DNA of 25,742 bases from Oscillospiraceae bacterium (GCA_003499325.1 DNIP01000164.1:255-25996); one strand, 5' to 3'. Positions 1 to 7,126 are shown, counted from the first letter of the stretch. Translations and numbers: made by a program. The notes: a model not told the origin generated them from the letters alone.

Positions 1-42
1 TTAATCAAGGTGTCCGGAGTTCGAATCTCCGATGGGTCACCA
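1..42 (+). tRNA. tRNA-Lys, 3' part only (cut by window start)
   Basis: The window opens inside the anticodon loop. What remains is the last two anticodon bases (TT), the 3' anticodon stem, the variable loop, a T-arm with 5-bp stem CGGAG/CTCCG around loop TTCGAAT (15-31), the 3' acceptor strand ATGGGTC (32-38), discriminator A and an encoded CCA (40-42). An anticodon ending in TT allows Lys or Asn. The flanking AATCAAGG and the acceptor strand fit clostridial tRNA-Lys from memory. The 5' half is outside the window, so the first anticodon base cannot be read. Confidence 0.85.
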
Positions 43-44
43 TA

Positions 45-91
45 TAGATTGAGAGGTAAGGGATCCGTAAGGATTCTTTACCTCTCATCTA
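45..91 (+). terminator. Long hairpin directly after tRNA-Lys
   Basis: An imperfect inverted repeat of about 21 bp starts three bases after the tRNA CCA. Arms 45-66 and 71-91 enclose the tetraloop GTAA and share the core GAGAGGTAA. No T-run follows, so this is either a weak intrinsic terminator or a processing structure. It also forms the centre of the larger palindrome that includes the tRNA 3' end. Confidence 0.55.
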
Positions 92-105
92 TTATACAAG
101 TGATT

Positions 106-120
106 CATCGGAGATTCGAA
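106..120 (-). repeat. Inverted copy of the tRNA-Lys T-loop/3' end
   Basis: Bases 106-120 are an exact 15-base reverse complement of tRNA-Lys bases 20-34 (T54 of the T-loop into the acceptor strand). With a few mismatches and small insertions the match runs inward through the acceptor end and the hairpin at 45-91. The match stops exactly at T54: bases 121 and 122 do not pair with 19 and 18. The tRNA-Pro gene near 19900 has the same arrangement. Confidence 0.75.
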
Positions 121-161
121 GGCGACCGTGCCAAGCATCAAGCGTAAGCGTAGATGCGCAG

Positions 162-284
162 GGCACGCGTGCCTTTTTCTGTTTCTCTGTAACACTGAGG
201 GGGCACCCCCCTAATTTACCGTTTTATCGTACAAGGTGCCGAAAATGGCTTATCCATGCGGATTTTGCGTGTACGATACCGTAT
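162..284 (+). repeat. Left terminal inverted repeat (123 bp)
   Basis: The reverse complement recurs at 1635-1757. The arm contains the palindrome GGCACGCGTGCC (162-173), a G-run/C-run hairpin near 199-211, the word TATCGTAC (225-232) and GTACGATA (271-278). The counterpart hairpin in the right arm is the perfect palindrome GGGGTACCCC. The sequence differs but can still fold, which hints that structure is conserved. Confidence 0.85.
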
Positions 285-316
285 TGCGCCACCGTATATG
301 ACCGTACAATACCGTA
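278..316 (+). repeat. Four ACCGTA boxes at the inner edge of the left repeat
   Basis: ACCGTA occurs at 278, 291, 301 and 311, the last three at 10-bp spacing (one helical turn). That spacing would place a DNA-binding protein on one face of the DNA. The boxes lie just beyond the 3' end of the ATPase gene and resemble iterons; the binding protein is unknown. Confidence 0.5.
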
Positions 317-323
317 CCGCTAA

Positions 324-339
324 CGGGCGCATGTGCCCG
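324..339 (-). terminator. Hairpin after the RepA-like ATPase gene
   Basis: CGGGCGCATGTGCCCG forms a stem of about 6 bp six bases past the stop codon of the minus-strand ATPase gene. No clear U-run follows on the minus strand, so this is a weak terminator candidate. Confidence 0.4.
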
Positions 340-344
340 CTCTC

Positions 345-1424
345 TCACACATTGCGAGGGACATAGGTGATTTTCACCCTGCGGCGATTCTTCTCTCGGA
401 AGGAATCAAAGCTCACGCCGTGATCCTCCAGCTCATAGCGATAGAGGTTCATCAGGCGCTTGAGGTGGTTGGGCGTGATGACCTCACCAGTTTCCTCGGT
501 AAACCAGTTCGCAAAGCTCGTGTTATAGCCGTCATAGAGCTTTTTCTGCTCCATCAGGTCGATCAGCTTGACGATCACCCTGGGCAGCTCACGGCGCTCC
601 TGTTCCATACTGTCGCTGATCACCTGCCAGACACAGCTCTCTCTGCTCAGCCGGAGCTTGAGCTCCCTGTCCTCGATATCTCTGCCGGTGCAGCTGAGCA
701 CCGCCTCGCGAGAGGTGCGCTTCTCCTTTTTGAGCACCATCAAGGTATCGGCTGAGCCCGCGATCCCGTTGGTGCCGGAGATCTCGTTCATGTAGTCGCT
801 GTCGCTCATCTTGCGTGTGTGATGTACCAGCACGATGGCGATATTCAGCTGATCGGCAATGTTTTTGAGCACGGATATCTCGTCATAATCATTGGCGTAG
901 CTCATATCACGACCGCCCGCGCGGATCTTTTGCAGGGTGTCAATGACGATCACCCTGACGTCGCGGTGCTCGGCGAGGAAGAAGCAGAGCTCCTTTTCGA
1001 GCTCCTCCGATATCTCAGCACACCGATTTGTGATATACAGATGCTCGGCGCACTCATCCGTAATGGTGAGGATACGGCGCTGCAAACGGCGCTCGTCATC
1101 CTCCAGCGCAACATACAGCACGCCGCATTGGCGCGTGTTCAGCCCTAAGAAGGGCTTACCCTTCGCAATACTCAGACACATGTTGAGTACCAGCCAGCTC
1201 TTGCCAACCTTGGGCGCTCCCGCCAGCACGGTCAGCCCCGAGCACAACAGGCTCTCTACCCAAAAATCCCTGCGCTCAAAGCAGCGCTCCGCCAGCTCAC
1301 TGCCGCGGAATACCTTGAGCGGGCGCTCGGGCGGGCTGATGACAGGCGCTGACGGCTTGGGCGGCTCACGGCGCTCCGCCGCCGCGTCAAACTGTTGATT
1401 GATTTCCTGATAAACTGTATTCAT
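345..1424 (-). CDS. RepA-like AAA/RecA-fold ATPase (359 aa)
   Basis: This is a P-loop ATPase of the RepA/AAA_25 type, the hexameric helicase family used by plasmids and integrated elements. Visible motifs are Walker A GAPKVGKS (about residues 69-76), YVALEDDERRLQRR after strand 2, Walker B VIVID (158-162) and the sensor-like VHHTRK (200-205). The first 40 residues are proline-rich and poorly structured. The C-terminal 90 residues look like a small helical/winged domain, which may bind DNA. The start is supported by AAAGGTGG about 9 bases upstream of the ATG. It is the only gene between two long inverted repeats and carries an iteron-like array in its leader, so I infer a role in replicating or maintaining the element. 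No partner initiator or primase is encoded. RadA-like or phage DnaB-like ATPases are less good matches. Confidence 0.8.
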   Translation of the reverse strand: MNTVYQEINQQFDAAAERREPPKPSAPVISPPERPLKVFRGSELAERCFERRDFWVESLLCSGLTVLAGAPKVGKSWLVLNMCLSIAKGKPFLGLNTRQCGVLYVALEDDERRLQRRILTITDECAEHLYITNRCAEISEELEKELCFFLAEHRDVRVIVIDTLQKIRAGGRDMSYANDYDEISVLKNIADQLNIAIVLVHHTRKMSDSDYMNEISGTNGIAGSADTLMVLKKEKRTSREAVLSCTGRDIEDRELKLRLSRESCVWQVISDSMEQERRELPRVIVKLIDLMEQKKLYDGYNTSFANWFTEETGEVITPNHLKRLMNLYRYELEDHGVSFDSFREKNRRRVKITYVPRNV

Positions 1425-1449
1425 ATGATTACCACCTTTCGGTAAAGTA

Positions 1450-1532
1450 GAAGCTCGCTTCCCGAAGCGCGCTTCCCGAAGCTTACTCCCCGAAGCGCGC
1501 TTCTAAAGCGTACTCAATGGAGCGTGCTCCTC
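1450..1532. repeat. Iteron-like array, six 14-bp units
   Basis: There are six head-to-tail units starting at 1450, 1464, 1478, 1492, 1505 and 1519. The consensus is GAAGCGCGCTTCCC; the first units are nearly perfect and the last two diverge. Each unit contains the near-palindrome GAAGCGCGCTTC, so a dimeric protein could bind every copy. The array lies 26-108 bp upstream of the ATPase start codon. It could be a replication iteron set, an autorepression site, or both. Confidence 0.75.
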
Positions 1533-1557
1533 TATCCATGCCGATTCGGTGACAAAA

Positions 1558-1577
1558 GTTGCATACTTTTATGCAAC
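1558..1577. promoter_or_regulatory. Inverted repeat upstream of the ATPase gene
   Basis: GTTGCATA and TATGCAAC form an 8-bp perfect inverted repeat with a 4-base spacer. It lies between the 14-bp array and the right terminal repeat and has the form of an operator for a dimeric regulator. No regulator gene is present in the element. Confidence 0.5.
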
Positions 1578-1634
1578 CGTGACAGAATATTTTTCTTTTC
1601 TGTACGATGATATACGACAGCGTACGATAAGCTC

Positions 1635-1757
1635 ATGCGGTATCGTACACGCAAAAACCGCATAGCTAAGCCATTTTCAGCACCTTGTACGATAAATACG
1701 GTATTTTATGGGGGTACCCCTCAGCGTTGCAGAGAAACAGAAAAAGGCACGCGTGCC
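1635..1757 (-). repeat. Right terminal inverted repeat (123 bp)
   Basis: This is the reverse-complement partner of 162-284. Its outer tip is again GGCACGCGTGCC (1746-1757). Further GTACGAT-type words lie just inside it at about 1602-1629, mirroring the box cluster inside the left end. Confidence 0.85.
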
Positions 1758-1805
1758 CCGCTATTATTCATTTTTCAATTTTCAGTTTTCAGTATTCAAT
1801 AAAAA

Positions 1806-1829
1806 AGCCTTCCCCTCGGGGGGAAGGCT
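1806..1829 (-). terminator. Strong hairpin with U-tract on the minus strand
   Basis: The perfect 10-bp stem AGCCTTCCCC/GGGGAAGGCT has a TCGG loop. A run of six A on the plus strand (1800-1805) gives a U-tract on the minus strand. It lies between the ATPase element and the MITE-like repeat. The preceding 1765-1800 is an AT-rich stretch with repeated TTTTCAGT-type words and no gene. Confidence 0.65.
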
Positions 1830-1865
1830 CAGTTTGTCGAAAAAGTAATATTAAGTTTTGTGAAC

Positions 1866-2093
1866 TGTCATCCTGAGGGTGCGCCCGGCAGTGGCGCTTA
1901 GCCAATCACAGACTCTGTCTGTTCTTGGAGCGCTGTTGCATGGGAGTTGTATACCAAATCACAGATTTGGACAACTCCTCAAGGATCTTATAGTGCAATC
2001 TATCCAATTATATTACACCTATCATGTGTAATCTGACGGAAAATGTGCACTTTCAGATTCTTCGCTTGACACGCGTGTCCGCTCAGAATGACA
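1866..2093. repeat. 228-bp MITE-like repeat with TGTCATYCTGAG ends
   Basis: The ends TGTCATCCTGAG (1866-1877) and CTCAGAATGACA (2082-2093) are inverted repeats matching 11 of 12. Inside is a two-part hairpin at 1943-1978, in which GGAGTTGT and ACAACTCC bracket CCAAATC and GATTTGG. No coding frame is credible. The TGTCATTCTGAG word is familiar to me from dispersed repeats in many Firmicutes genomes, so this is probably a non-autonomous repeat. Confidence 0.6.
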
Positions 2094-2099
2094 CTAAAA

Positions 2100-2131
2100 G
2101 GGGCTATCGCATTTCTTAGTGCGACAGCCCC
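2100..2131 (-). terminator. Palindromic terminator after ntpD (repeat family)
   Basis: A 32-bp near-palindrome bounded by GGGGCT and AGCCCC lies 6 bp beyond the ntpD stop codon. Four A on its left give a short U-tract on the minus strand. Its reverse complement matches the hairpin after pcrA (22584-22615) at 29 of 32 positions, so it belongs to a dispersed terminator family. Confidence 0.75.
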
Positions 2132-2136
2132 GTTGC

Positions 2137-2745
2137 TTATTTGCTGTTCTTTTGCTTTTTGATGACCTTGAGGCGGGAGAATTCCTCTCTGTCCTTTTCG
2201 TCGAGCGCGTCGGTGATGAACTTGACGTCGGCCTCGAACTTGGGGATCATGATGTTCTTCAATGCGTTGGCGCGCTTCTGGGTCTGCTTGATGGCGACCG
2301 CCAGACGATAGACGCTGTTCTCGATCTCGGCGAGCTCCACCGTCAGGTACTTGGCGTGCATAAAGAGCGCCACCGCCTCGTCAAATCGGGCGTTGGTATG
2401 GCTCAGTCCGCAGTGCAGCTCATGCTCGTCGGGCTTGTCGATCGACAGAATCGGGATCTCGACGCCCATGATGGAGCGCGAATCCATCGTCACGCTATCG
2501 TCGATGGGGACGGTCTTAGAGAGCTCGTCACAGAAGCCGAGCGTGATATTCGCTTTTTGCAGGGCGATGTACGCGTCACTAAACGCCTTGTCGATGGTGC
2601 CCTGGATCTCGGACGCGCGGTCGATCAGCGCCATCATCTCACGGATGAGAATATTGCGCTTTTTGTCGAGCAGCTCATAGCCGACTTTCGCCAGCGCCAA
2701 GGATTTCTTGACCGCCATCAGGTTACCCTTGGTCGGTACAGCCAT
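2137..2745 (-). CDS. ntpD: V-type ATP synthase subunit D
   Basis: This is the central rotor-shaft subunit of the V/A-type ATPase. It is a long antiparallel coiled coil that fits inside the A3B3 head and passes rotation to the C-subunit/K-ring. The 202-aa product starts with the family hallmark PTKGNLMAVKKSLALAKVGYELLDKKRNIL (residues 4 to about 33), then a long helix, a variable middle and a second long helix ending in a Lys-rich tail. The length is normal. An AAAGGGGAG ribosome site precedes the ATG. It is the last gene of the operon, separated from ntpB by a 256-bp repeat-filled gap and followed by a terminator. Confidence 0.95.
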   Translation of the reverse strand: MAVPTKGNLMAVKKSLALAKVGYELLDKKRNILIREMMALIDRASEIQGTIDKAFSDAYIALQKANITLGFCDELSKTVPIDDSVTMDSRSIMGVEIPILSIDKPDEHELHCGLSHTNARFDEAVALFMHAKYLTVELAEIENSVYRLAVAIKQTQKRANALKNIMIPKFEADVKFITDALDEKDREEFSRLKVIKKQKNSK

Positions 2746-2762
2746 GGTGTCACTCCCCTTTC

Positions 2763-2940
2763 GTTAATGAGGAATTAGGAGTTAGGAATTAGGAATTGCG
2801 GGAAACGCTTTGCGTTTTGGATCCCTAAGAATAACGGAGACGTTTCCTTTTTTGTTAATGAGGAATTAGGAGTTAGGAATTAGGAATTGTGGGAAACGCT
2901 TTGCGTTCAGGATCCCTAAGAATAAAGGAGACGTTTCCTT
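2763..2940. repeat. Tandem 91-bp duplication between ntpB and ntpD
   Basis: Two copies, 2763-2853 and 2854-2940, follow each other with a 91-bp period and few differences. Each begins with TTAATGAGG and a run of GGAATTAGGAGTTAGGAATT words, then carries GGGAAACG and CGTTTCC as an inverted pair. There is no coding potential. It splits the otherwise tight operon between B and D. Confidence 0.8.
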
Positions 2941-2954
2941 CATCTTATCAATGG

Positions 2955-3008
2955 GTGAGGGCGGAGCCCTCCTTTCACCGTTAACCGTTCTCCGTTAACC
3001 GTTAACCG
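2955..3008. repeat. Short hairpin plus CGTTAACC repeats after ntpB
   Basis: GAGGGC/GCCCTC (2957-2971, loop GGA) is followed by three copies of CCGTTAACC between about 2979 and 3008, running into the ntpB stop region. This is a simple intergenic repeat. The hairpin may protect or partly terminate the mRNA. Confidence 0.5.
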
Positions 3009-4375
3009 GAATAATACTTATCAAGCATTTCGTCGTCCACTCTGTCCAGCTCCTCGCGGGGGAGGGTGGAGAGCAGCTTCCAGCCCAGGTCAAGGCTTTG
3101 ATCGATACTGCGGTTCTCGGTGAAGCCCTGATTGACAAAGGTGTTCTCGAACTGCCTGCCGAACTCGATATACTTCTTGTCGGTGTCCGAGAGCTCCTCT
3201 TCGCCGATAACGGAGGCGAGGGAACGCGCGTCGATGACCTTCGCGTAGCTGGCGAAGAGCTGATTGCTCAGCGGCGCGTGGTCGGCTCTGGTAAAGCCTT
3301 CGCCGATGCCGTCCTTCATCAGTCGCGAGAGCGAGGGCAGGACGTTGACGGGCGGGTAAATGCCCTGTGCCTGCAACGCTCTGTCGAGCACGATCTGACC
3401 CTCGGTGATGTAGCCCGTCAAATCGGGCACGGGGTGGGTGATATCGTCGTTGGGCATGGTCAAAATCGGGATCTGGGTCACGGAGCCTGTCGAGCCCTTG
3501 ATCATTCCCGCTCGCTCATACATGGACGCAAGGTCGCTGTACAGATAGCCCGGGAAGCCCTTACGCCCGGGGATCTCGCCCTTGGAGGACGAGAACTCAC
3601 GCAGCGCCTCGGCATAAGAGGTCATGTCCGTCATGATGACGAGGATGTGCATATTCAGCTCAAACGCGAGGTATTCCGCGATCGTCAGGGCGCATCGGGG
3701 TGTGAGCGTACGCTCGATGATCGGATCATTGGAGAGATTGAGCAGCATGGTGACGTGCTGCATAACGCCCGCTTCCTCAAAGCTGCGGCGGAAATACTCC
3801 GCGACGTCGTTCTTGACGCCCATCGCGGCGAATACGACGCCGAAGTTGCTCTCATCCGCGCCGGTGATCTTCGCCTGACGGACGATCTGTACCGCCAGCT
3901 CATTGTGCTTCATGCCCGAGCCCGAGAAGATCGGCAGCTTCTGGCCGCGGATCAGGGTCGAGAGCGTGTCGATGCTCGAGATACCGGTGTTGATGTAGTT
4001 CCTCGGGTACACGCGCGATACGGGATTGATCGCAGTGCCGTTGATGTCACGGCGGGTCTCGGGATAGATGGGACCCAGTCCGTCGATCGGTCTGCCCGCG
4101 CCGTCGAGGATACGACCGACGATCTCGGGCGAGAGGGGCATTTCCATCGGTCTGCCCGTCAGGATGGTGGCGGTGTTGTCGAGCGAGATATTCGAGGTGC
4201 CCTCAAAGACCTGCACCACGATGCGCTCACCCTCAATCTGGACGATACGCCCCTGTCGGGCGCTGCCGTCGGCGAGCTTGATGGTGACGATCTCTTCATA
4301 AGAAGCGCCCTTGACGCCGTCGAGCACGACCAGAGAACCGTTGATCTCAGACACGCCGACATATTCGATAATCAT
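3002..4375 (-). CDS. ntpB: V-type ATP synthase subunit B
   Basis: This is the non-catalytic nucleotide-binding-fold subunit that alternates with A in the soluble head. The 457-aa product has the N-terminal beta-barrel (1-75) and a degenerate P-loop SGSGMKHN (151-158), in which the GKT of catalytic subunits is missing as expected. The central fold is typical, and the helical C-terminus includes [15 protein letters not shown]. The ribosome site AAGGAGG overlaps the end of ntpA, and the genes are 15 bp apart, so they are translated from one mRNA. The long antisense open frame on the plus strand is a shadow of this gene. Confidence 0.97.
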   Translation of the reverse strand: MIIEYVGVSEINGSLVVLDGVKGASYEEIVTIKLADGSARQGRIVQIEGERIVVQVFEGTSNISLDNTATILTGRPMEMPLSPEIVGRILDGAGRPIDGLGPIYPETRRDINGTAINPVSRVYPRNYINTGISSIDTLSTLIRGQKLPIFSGSGMKHNELAVQIVRQAKITGADESNFGVVFAAMGVKNDVAEYFRRSFEEAGVMQHVTMLLNLSNDPIIERTLTPRCALTIAEYLAFELNMHILVIMTDMTSYAEALREFSSSKGEIPGRKGFPGYLYSDLASMYERAGMIKGSTGSVTQIPILTMPNDDITHPVPDLTGYITEGQIVLDRALQAQGIYPPVNVLPSLSRLMKDGIGEGFTRADHAPLSNQLFASYAKVIDARSLASVIGEEELSDTDKKYIEFGRQFENTFVNQGFTENRSIDQSLDLGWKLLSTLPREELDRVDDEMLDKYYSG

Positions 4376-4390
4376 AAGATACAGTCCTCC

Positions 4391-6142
4391 TTAATGCAAA
4401 ATGGCTTGTATTTTGTCATCGATATCCTTGATGTATTCGTCGAACAGCTCGAGATGATCGTTCGGGATATCGTACTTGATCTTGGTAATCTTCTCAAAGA
4501 GTCCCTGCTCACGGATGCGGCTGATCGGGATGTTCTCTGCGACCACGAGCTTTGCGCGGTCATACAGGTGCAGGATGACCTGCATCATGCGCTTCTGCTT
4601 TTCGAGCGGGACATAGGTGTCGTCCTTGTGGAACGCGTTCTGCTGTAAGAAGCCGACGCGGATGATCTTCGCGATCTCGATGATCAGCTTCTGATCGTCG
4701 GGCAGGACGTCGGAGCCGATCAGCTTGACGATCTCCATGAGACGCGTCTCTTCTTGTAATAAAGCGGTAATGTTTGTACGATAATTAATGAATTCCTTGC
4801 CGCAGTTCTCCTCGTACCATCTATCCAGATCGGTGAAATATTCGCTGTAGCTTTCGTTCCAGTTGATGGCGGGGTAGTGTCTGGCGTAGGCAAGGCTCTT
4901 GTCGAGCGCCCAGAAGCAGCGGGTGAAGCGCTTGGTGTTCTGGGTAACAGGCTCCGAGAAGTCCGAGCCCTGCGGCGATACCGCGCCGATGATGGTGACG
5001 GAGCCCTGTGTGCCGCTGAGCACATCCGCTCTGCCCGCGCGCTCATAGAATTCCGACAGGCGGGAGGGGAGATAGGCAGGGAAGCCCTCCTCCGCGGGCA
5101 TTTCCTCCAGTCGTCCCGAGATCTCGCGCAATGCCTCCGCCCAGCGGGAGGTGGAATCCGCCATGATCGCAACGTCGTAGCCCATATCGCGGTAGTATTC
5201 CGCGAGGGTGATGCCCGTGTAGATCGACGCCTCACGCGCCGCAACAGGCATGTTGGAGGTGTTGGCGATCAGGGTGGTGCGGTCGGTCATCGGATGACCC
5301 GACTTCGGGTCGATCAGCTCTGAGAACTCCTGTAATACCTGGCTCATCTCGTTGCCGCGCTCACCGCAGCCGACATAGACGATGATGTCCGCGTCGCACC
5401 ACTTCGCCAGCTGATGCTGGGTCATGGTCTTGCCCGTACCGAAGCCGCCGGGGATCGCCGCCGTACCGCCCTTGGAAACAGGGAAGAGGGTATCGATGAC
5501 GCGCTGTCCCGTGATCAGCGGAATGGTAGGGGTGAGGCGCTCCTTGACAGGGCGCGGGGTACGGATCGGCCAGCGCTGACATAAGCTCAGCTCATGGACG
5601 GTACCGAAGTCGTCCTCGATCTTGACGATGGTGTCGAGCAACTTGTACTTGCCGTCAGGCTTCACTTCCACGACCTTACCGGAGAGTGCAGGCGGTACCA
5701 TCATTTTATGTGTGATAATATGTGTTTCCGGGGCGGTAGCATAAATCATACCACCGACAAGTCGGTCGCCGACCTTGACGGTGACGGTAACGTCCCATTC
5801 CTTCTCGGTATCCAGCGGTGACACGGCAGAGCCGCGGTTAATGAACGCGCCGCATTCCTGCTCGATCTGCGCGAGCGGACGCTCGATACCGTCGAAGATA
5901 TTGTCGAGGATACCGGGTCCCAGCAGAAGATTCATGCGCGTATGGGTGCCCTCGACAGGGTCGCCGGGCATGAGCCCGGTGGTCTCCTCATAGCACTGGA
6001 TCGTGGTGTAGGCGGAGGTAATGCCGATGACCTCGCCGACTAAGCGCTGCTTGCCGACATAGACCATCTCCATCATGGAGAACTCGGTCGCCTCCTTGAC
6101 AGTGACGACAGGGCCGTTCACGCCGTAAATCACATTCGCCAT
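4391..6142 (-). CDS. ntpA: V-type ATP synthase subunit A (catalytic)
   Basis: This is the catalytic subunit that binds and hydrolyses or makes ATP. The 583-aa product has the N-terminal beta domain, the 'non-homologous' insert (about 115-190), Walker A GGFGTGKT (232-239), the GERGNEM loop and the SRWAEALREIS segment typical of A subunits. The start MANVIYGVNGPVV is chosen because AAGGTGG lies 7 bases upstream and the family begins this way. The reading frame stays open upstream to 6376, but that part overlaps ntpE and is not coding. The start is two bases past the ntpE stop, so translation is probably coupled. Confidence 0.97.
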   Translation of the reverse strand: MANVIYGVNGPVVTVKEATEFSMMEMVYVGKQRLVGEVIGITSAYTTIQCYEETTGLMPGDPVEGTHTRMNLLLGPGILDNIFDGIERPLAQIEQECGAFINRGSAVSPLDTEKEWDVTVTVKVGDRLVGGMIYATAPETHIITHKMMVPPALSGKVVEVKPDGKYKLLDTIVKIEDDFGTVHELSLCQRWPIRTPRPVKERLTPTIPLITGQRVIDTLFPVSKGGTAAIPGGFGTGKTMTQHQLAKWCDADIIVYVGCGERGNEMSQVLQEFSELIDPKSGHPMTDRTTLIANTSNMPVAAREASIYTGITLAEYYRDMGYDVAIMADSTSRWAEALREISGRLEEMPAEEGFPAYLPSRLSEFYERAGRADVLSGTQGSVTIIGAVSPQGSDFSEPVTQNTKRFTRCFWALDKSLAYARHYPAINWNESYSEYFTDLDRWYEENCGKEFINYRTNITALLQEETRLMEIVKLIGSDVLPDDQKLIIEIAKIIRVGFLQQNAFHKDDTYVPLEKQKRMMQVILHLYDRAKLVVAENIPISRIREQGLFEKITKIKYDIPNDHLELFDEYIKDIDDKIQAILH

Positions 6143-6144
6143 CG

Positions 6145-6735
6145 TTACACCACCTTCATTCCGCAATTTTCGATGAACCACTCGCGCTGTTCCTCTAAGC
6201 GAGCGTCCAGCGTGTCGTCCATCAAGATCCCGAGCGCGGGGCAATTCGCCTTGATCCCGCCGATCAGGATATGCTGATCCACGGCGATCTGTGCGTCGGG
6301 AAGGACGCTCTCGATCAAAGAGCGTTTCTCCTCGTCGGACGGCGCGATGCTGACCACACACTGCGCTGTGCCACAATGCGCCTTGATCTCCTCCAGCGAA
6401 CGCCTGAGAAAATCGGCATATTCGCCTGTTTTGGTAAAGGCGGTCAGCTTCTCTCTCGCCTGAGCAAAAACCTTGTCGGCAAGTGCCTGACGCTCACGGA
6501 ACAGCTCGTTGCGCAGTTCAAGCTGCTTTTTGGCGAGATCATTGACGATCACAGCCTTTCTGCTTGCAATATCAGCGCGGATCAGGTCATACGCGTCCTG
6601 CAAGCCCTGCTGTGTCGCCTGTTCTATTTTGGTGTTTTTATAATCCTCGATCTCCTGCGTGATCTGCGCCTTCTGCTGTTCGGCGTATTTGTTGATCGCG
6701 TCGAGGAACTTGGATTCCTTTGTTTTTGTGTTCAT
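6145..6735 (-). CDS. ntpE: V-type ATP synthase subunit E
   Basis: This is the peripheral-stalk subunit, which pairs with the G-like coil to hold the catalytic head still. Residues 1-110 form one long charged helix (AEQQKAQITQEIEDYK and onward). The C-terminal 85 residues form the globular head-binding domain with the familiar GGIKANCP segment (about 159-166). The 196-aa length is normal. It is followed directly by ntpA (2-bp gap). A 79-bp spacer separates it from the F-subunit gene upstream. Confidence 0.93.
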   Translation of the reverse strand: MNTKTKESKFLDAINKYAEQQKAQITQEIEDYKNTKIEQATQQGLQDAYDLIRADIASRKAVIVNDLAKKQLELRNELFRERQALADKVFAQAREKLTAFTKTGEYADFLRRSLEEIKAHCGTAQCVVSIAPSDEEKRSLIESVLPDAQIAVDQHILIGGIKANCPALGILMDDTLDARLEEQREWFIENCGMKVV

Positions 6736-6814
6736 ATTATTCCTTCTCAGGTAGGGCGGGCTTGCTCCCGCCGTTATTTATCCTGTTACTGTTGTTATCA
6801 AAAGGGCTCACGCG

Positions 6815-7126
6815 TCATTTCATATCCACGCCGATGGCATCCTTGACATACCTCGAGATACTGTCCTTGGTCTGTCCGTTGCCGTGGCGGTCGGGGATCT
6901 CAATGATCAGGGGTCTCGGGCGGTTGAGCTTTAAGTCATACACCGTCTCTCTGACCAGATTGAGCAGGGTAGAGGTCATCAAAATGACCGCGATATCGTC
7001 CTCCTGCATGAGCTCGTCGAGCTTCTCTCTGACCTCATGCTCCTGATGGATCACAACGCCCTCCACACCGGACATCCGCATGCCCATCAAGGTGTCGTTG
7101 TTATCGCTTAACAGATACATCCTCAT
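6815..7126 (-). CDS. ntpG: V-type ATP synthase subunit F
   Basis: This small rotor subunit sits on subunit D and tunes ATPase activity. The 103-aa protein has the alternating alpha/beta pattern of the family: an N-terminal MYLLSDNND strand, GVEGVVIHQ, DIAVILMTSTLL, and PLIIEIPDRHG near residues 72-82. The length is typical. In Enterococcus hirae nomenclature this subunit is NtpG. It lies 4 bp after the K-subunit gene. Confidence 0.92.
   Translation of the reverse strand: MRMYLLSDNNDTLMGMRMSGVEGVVIHQEHEVREKLDELMQEDDIAVILMTSTLLNLVRETVYDLKLNRPRPLIIEIPDRHGNGQTKDSISRYVKDAIGVDMK

Larger units (their letters stand above)
162..1757. mobile_element. 1.6-kb element with 123-bp terminal inverted repeats and one RepA-like ATPase gene
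   Basis: The ends 162-284 and 1635-1757 are inverted copies of each other. Outside a central stretch of about 30 bases with small indels, about 86 of 93 positions agree by hand alignment. Each outer tip is the perfect palindrome GGCACGCGTGCC. Inside are one ATPase gene (minus strand), a six-unit 14-bp array, an 8-bp inverted repeat and many ACCGTA/GTACGATA words. No transposase, integrase or relaxase is visible, and I found no target-site duplication. It lies about 120 bp after tRNA-Lys. It could be a plasmid-derived replicon, a non-autonomous element moved in trans, or a satellite. Confidence 0.7.

Noticed and set aside
1450..1532. CRISPR array
   Set aside because: Units are 14 bp and directly adjacent, with no spacers and no cas genes nearby.
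155..1765. Target-site duplication flanking the RepA-type element
   Set aside because: Bases outside the two ends (…GCGCAG and CCGCTA…) do not match, so no duplication can be claimed.
1685..1876. 63-codon plus-strand open frame after the ATPase element
   Set aside because: It runs through the terminal repeat, AT-rich repeat words and a terminator hairpin, with no ribosome site.
2763..2940. CRISPR or coding repeat
   Set aside because: There are only two adjacent 91-bp copies without unique spacers, and stop codons in all frames.
3098..4648. Long plus-strand open frame (516 codons) opposite ntpB and ntpA
   Set aside because: It is an antisense shadow produced by codon bias; its product has no recognisable family and the minus strand holds certain genes.
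6143..6376. In-frame N-terminal extension of the ntpA reading frame
   Set aside because: It overlaps ntpE in another frame, lacks family similarity, and a good ribosome site marks the start at 6142.
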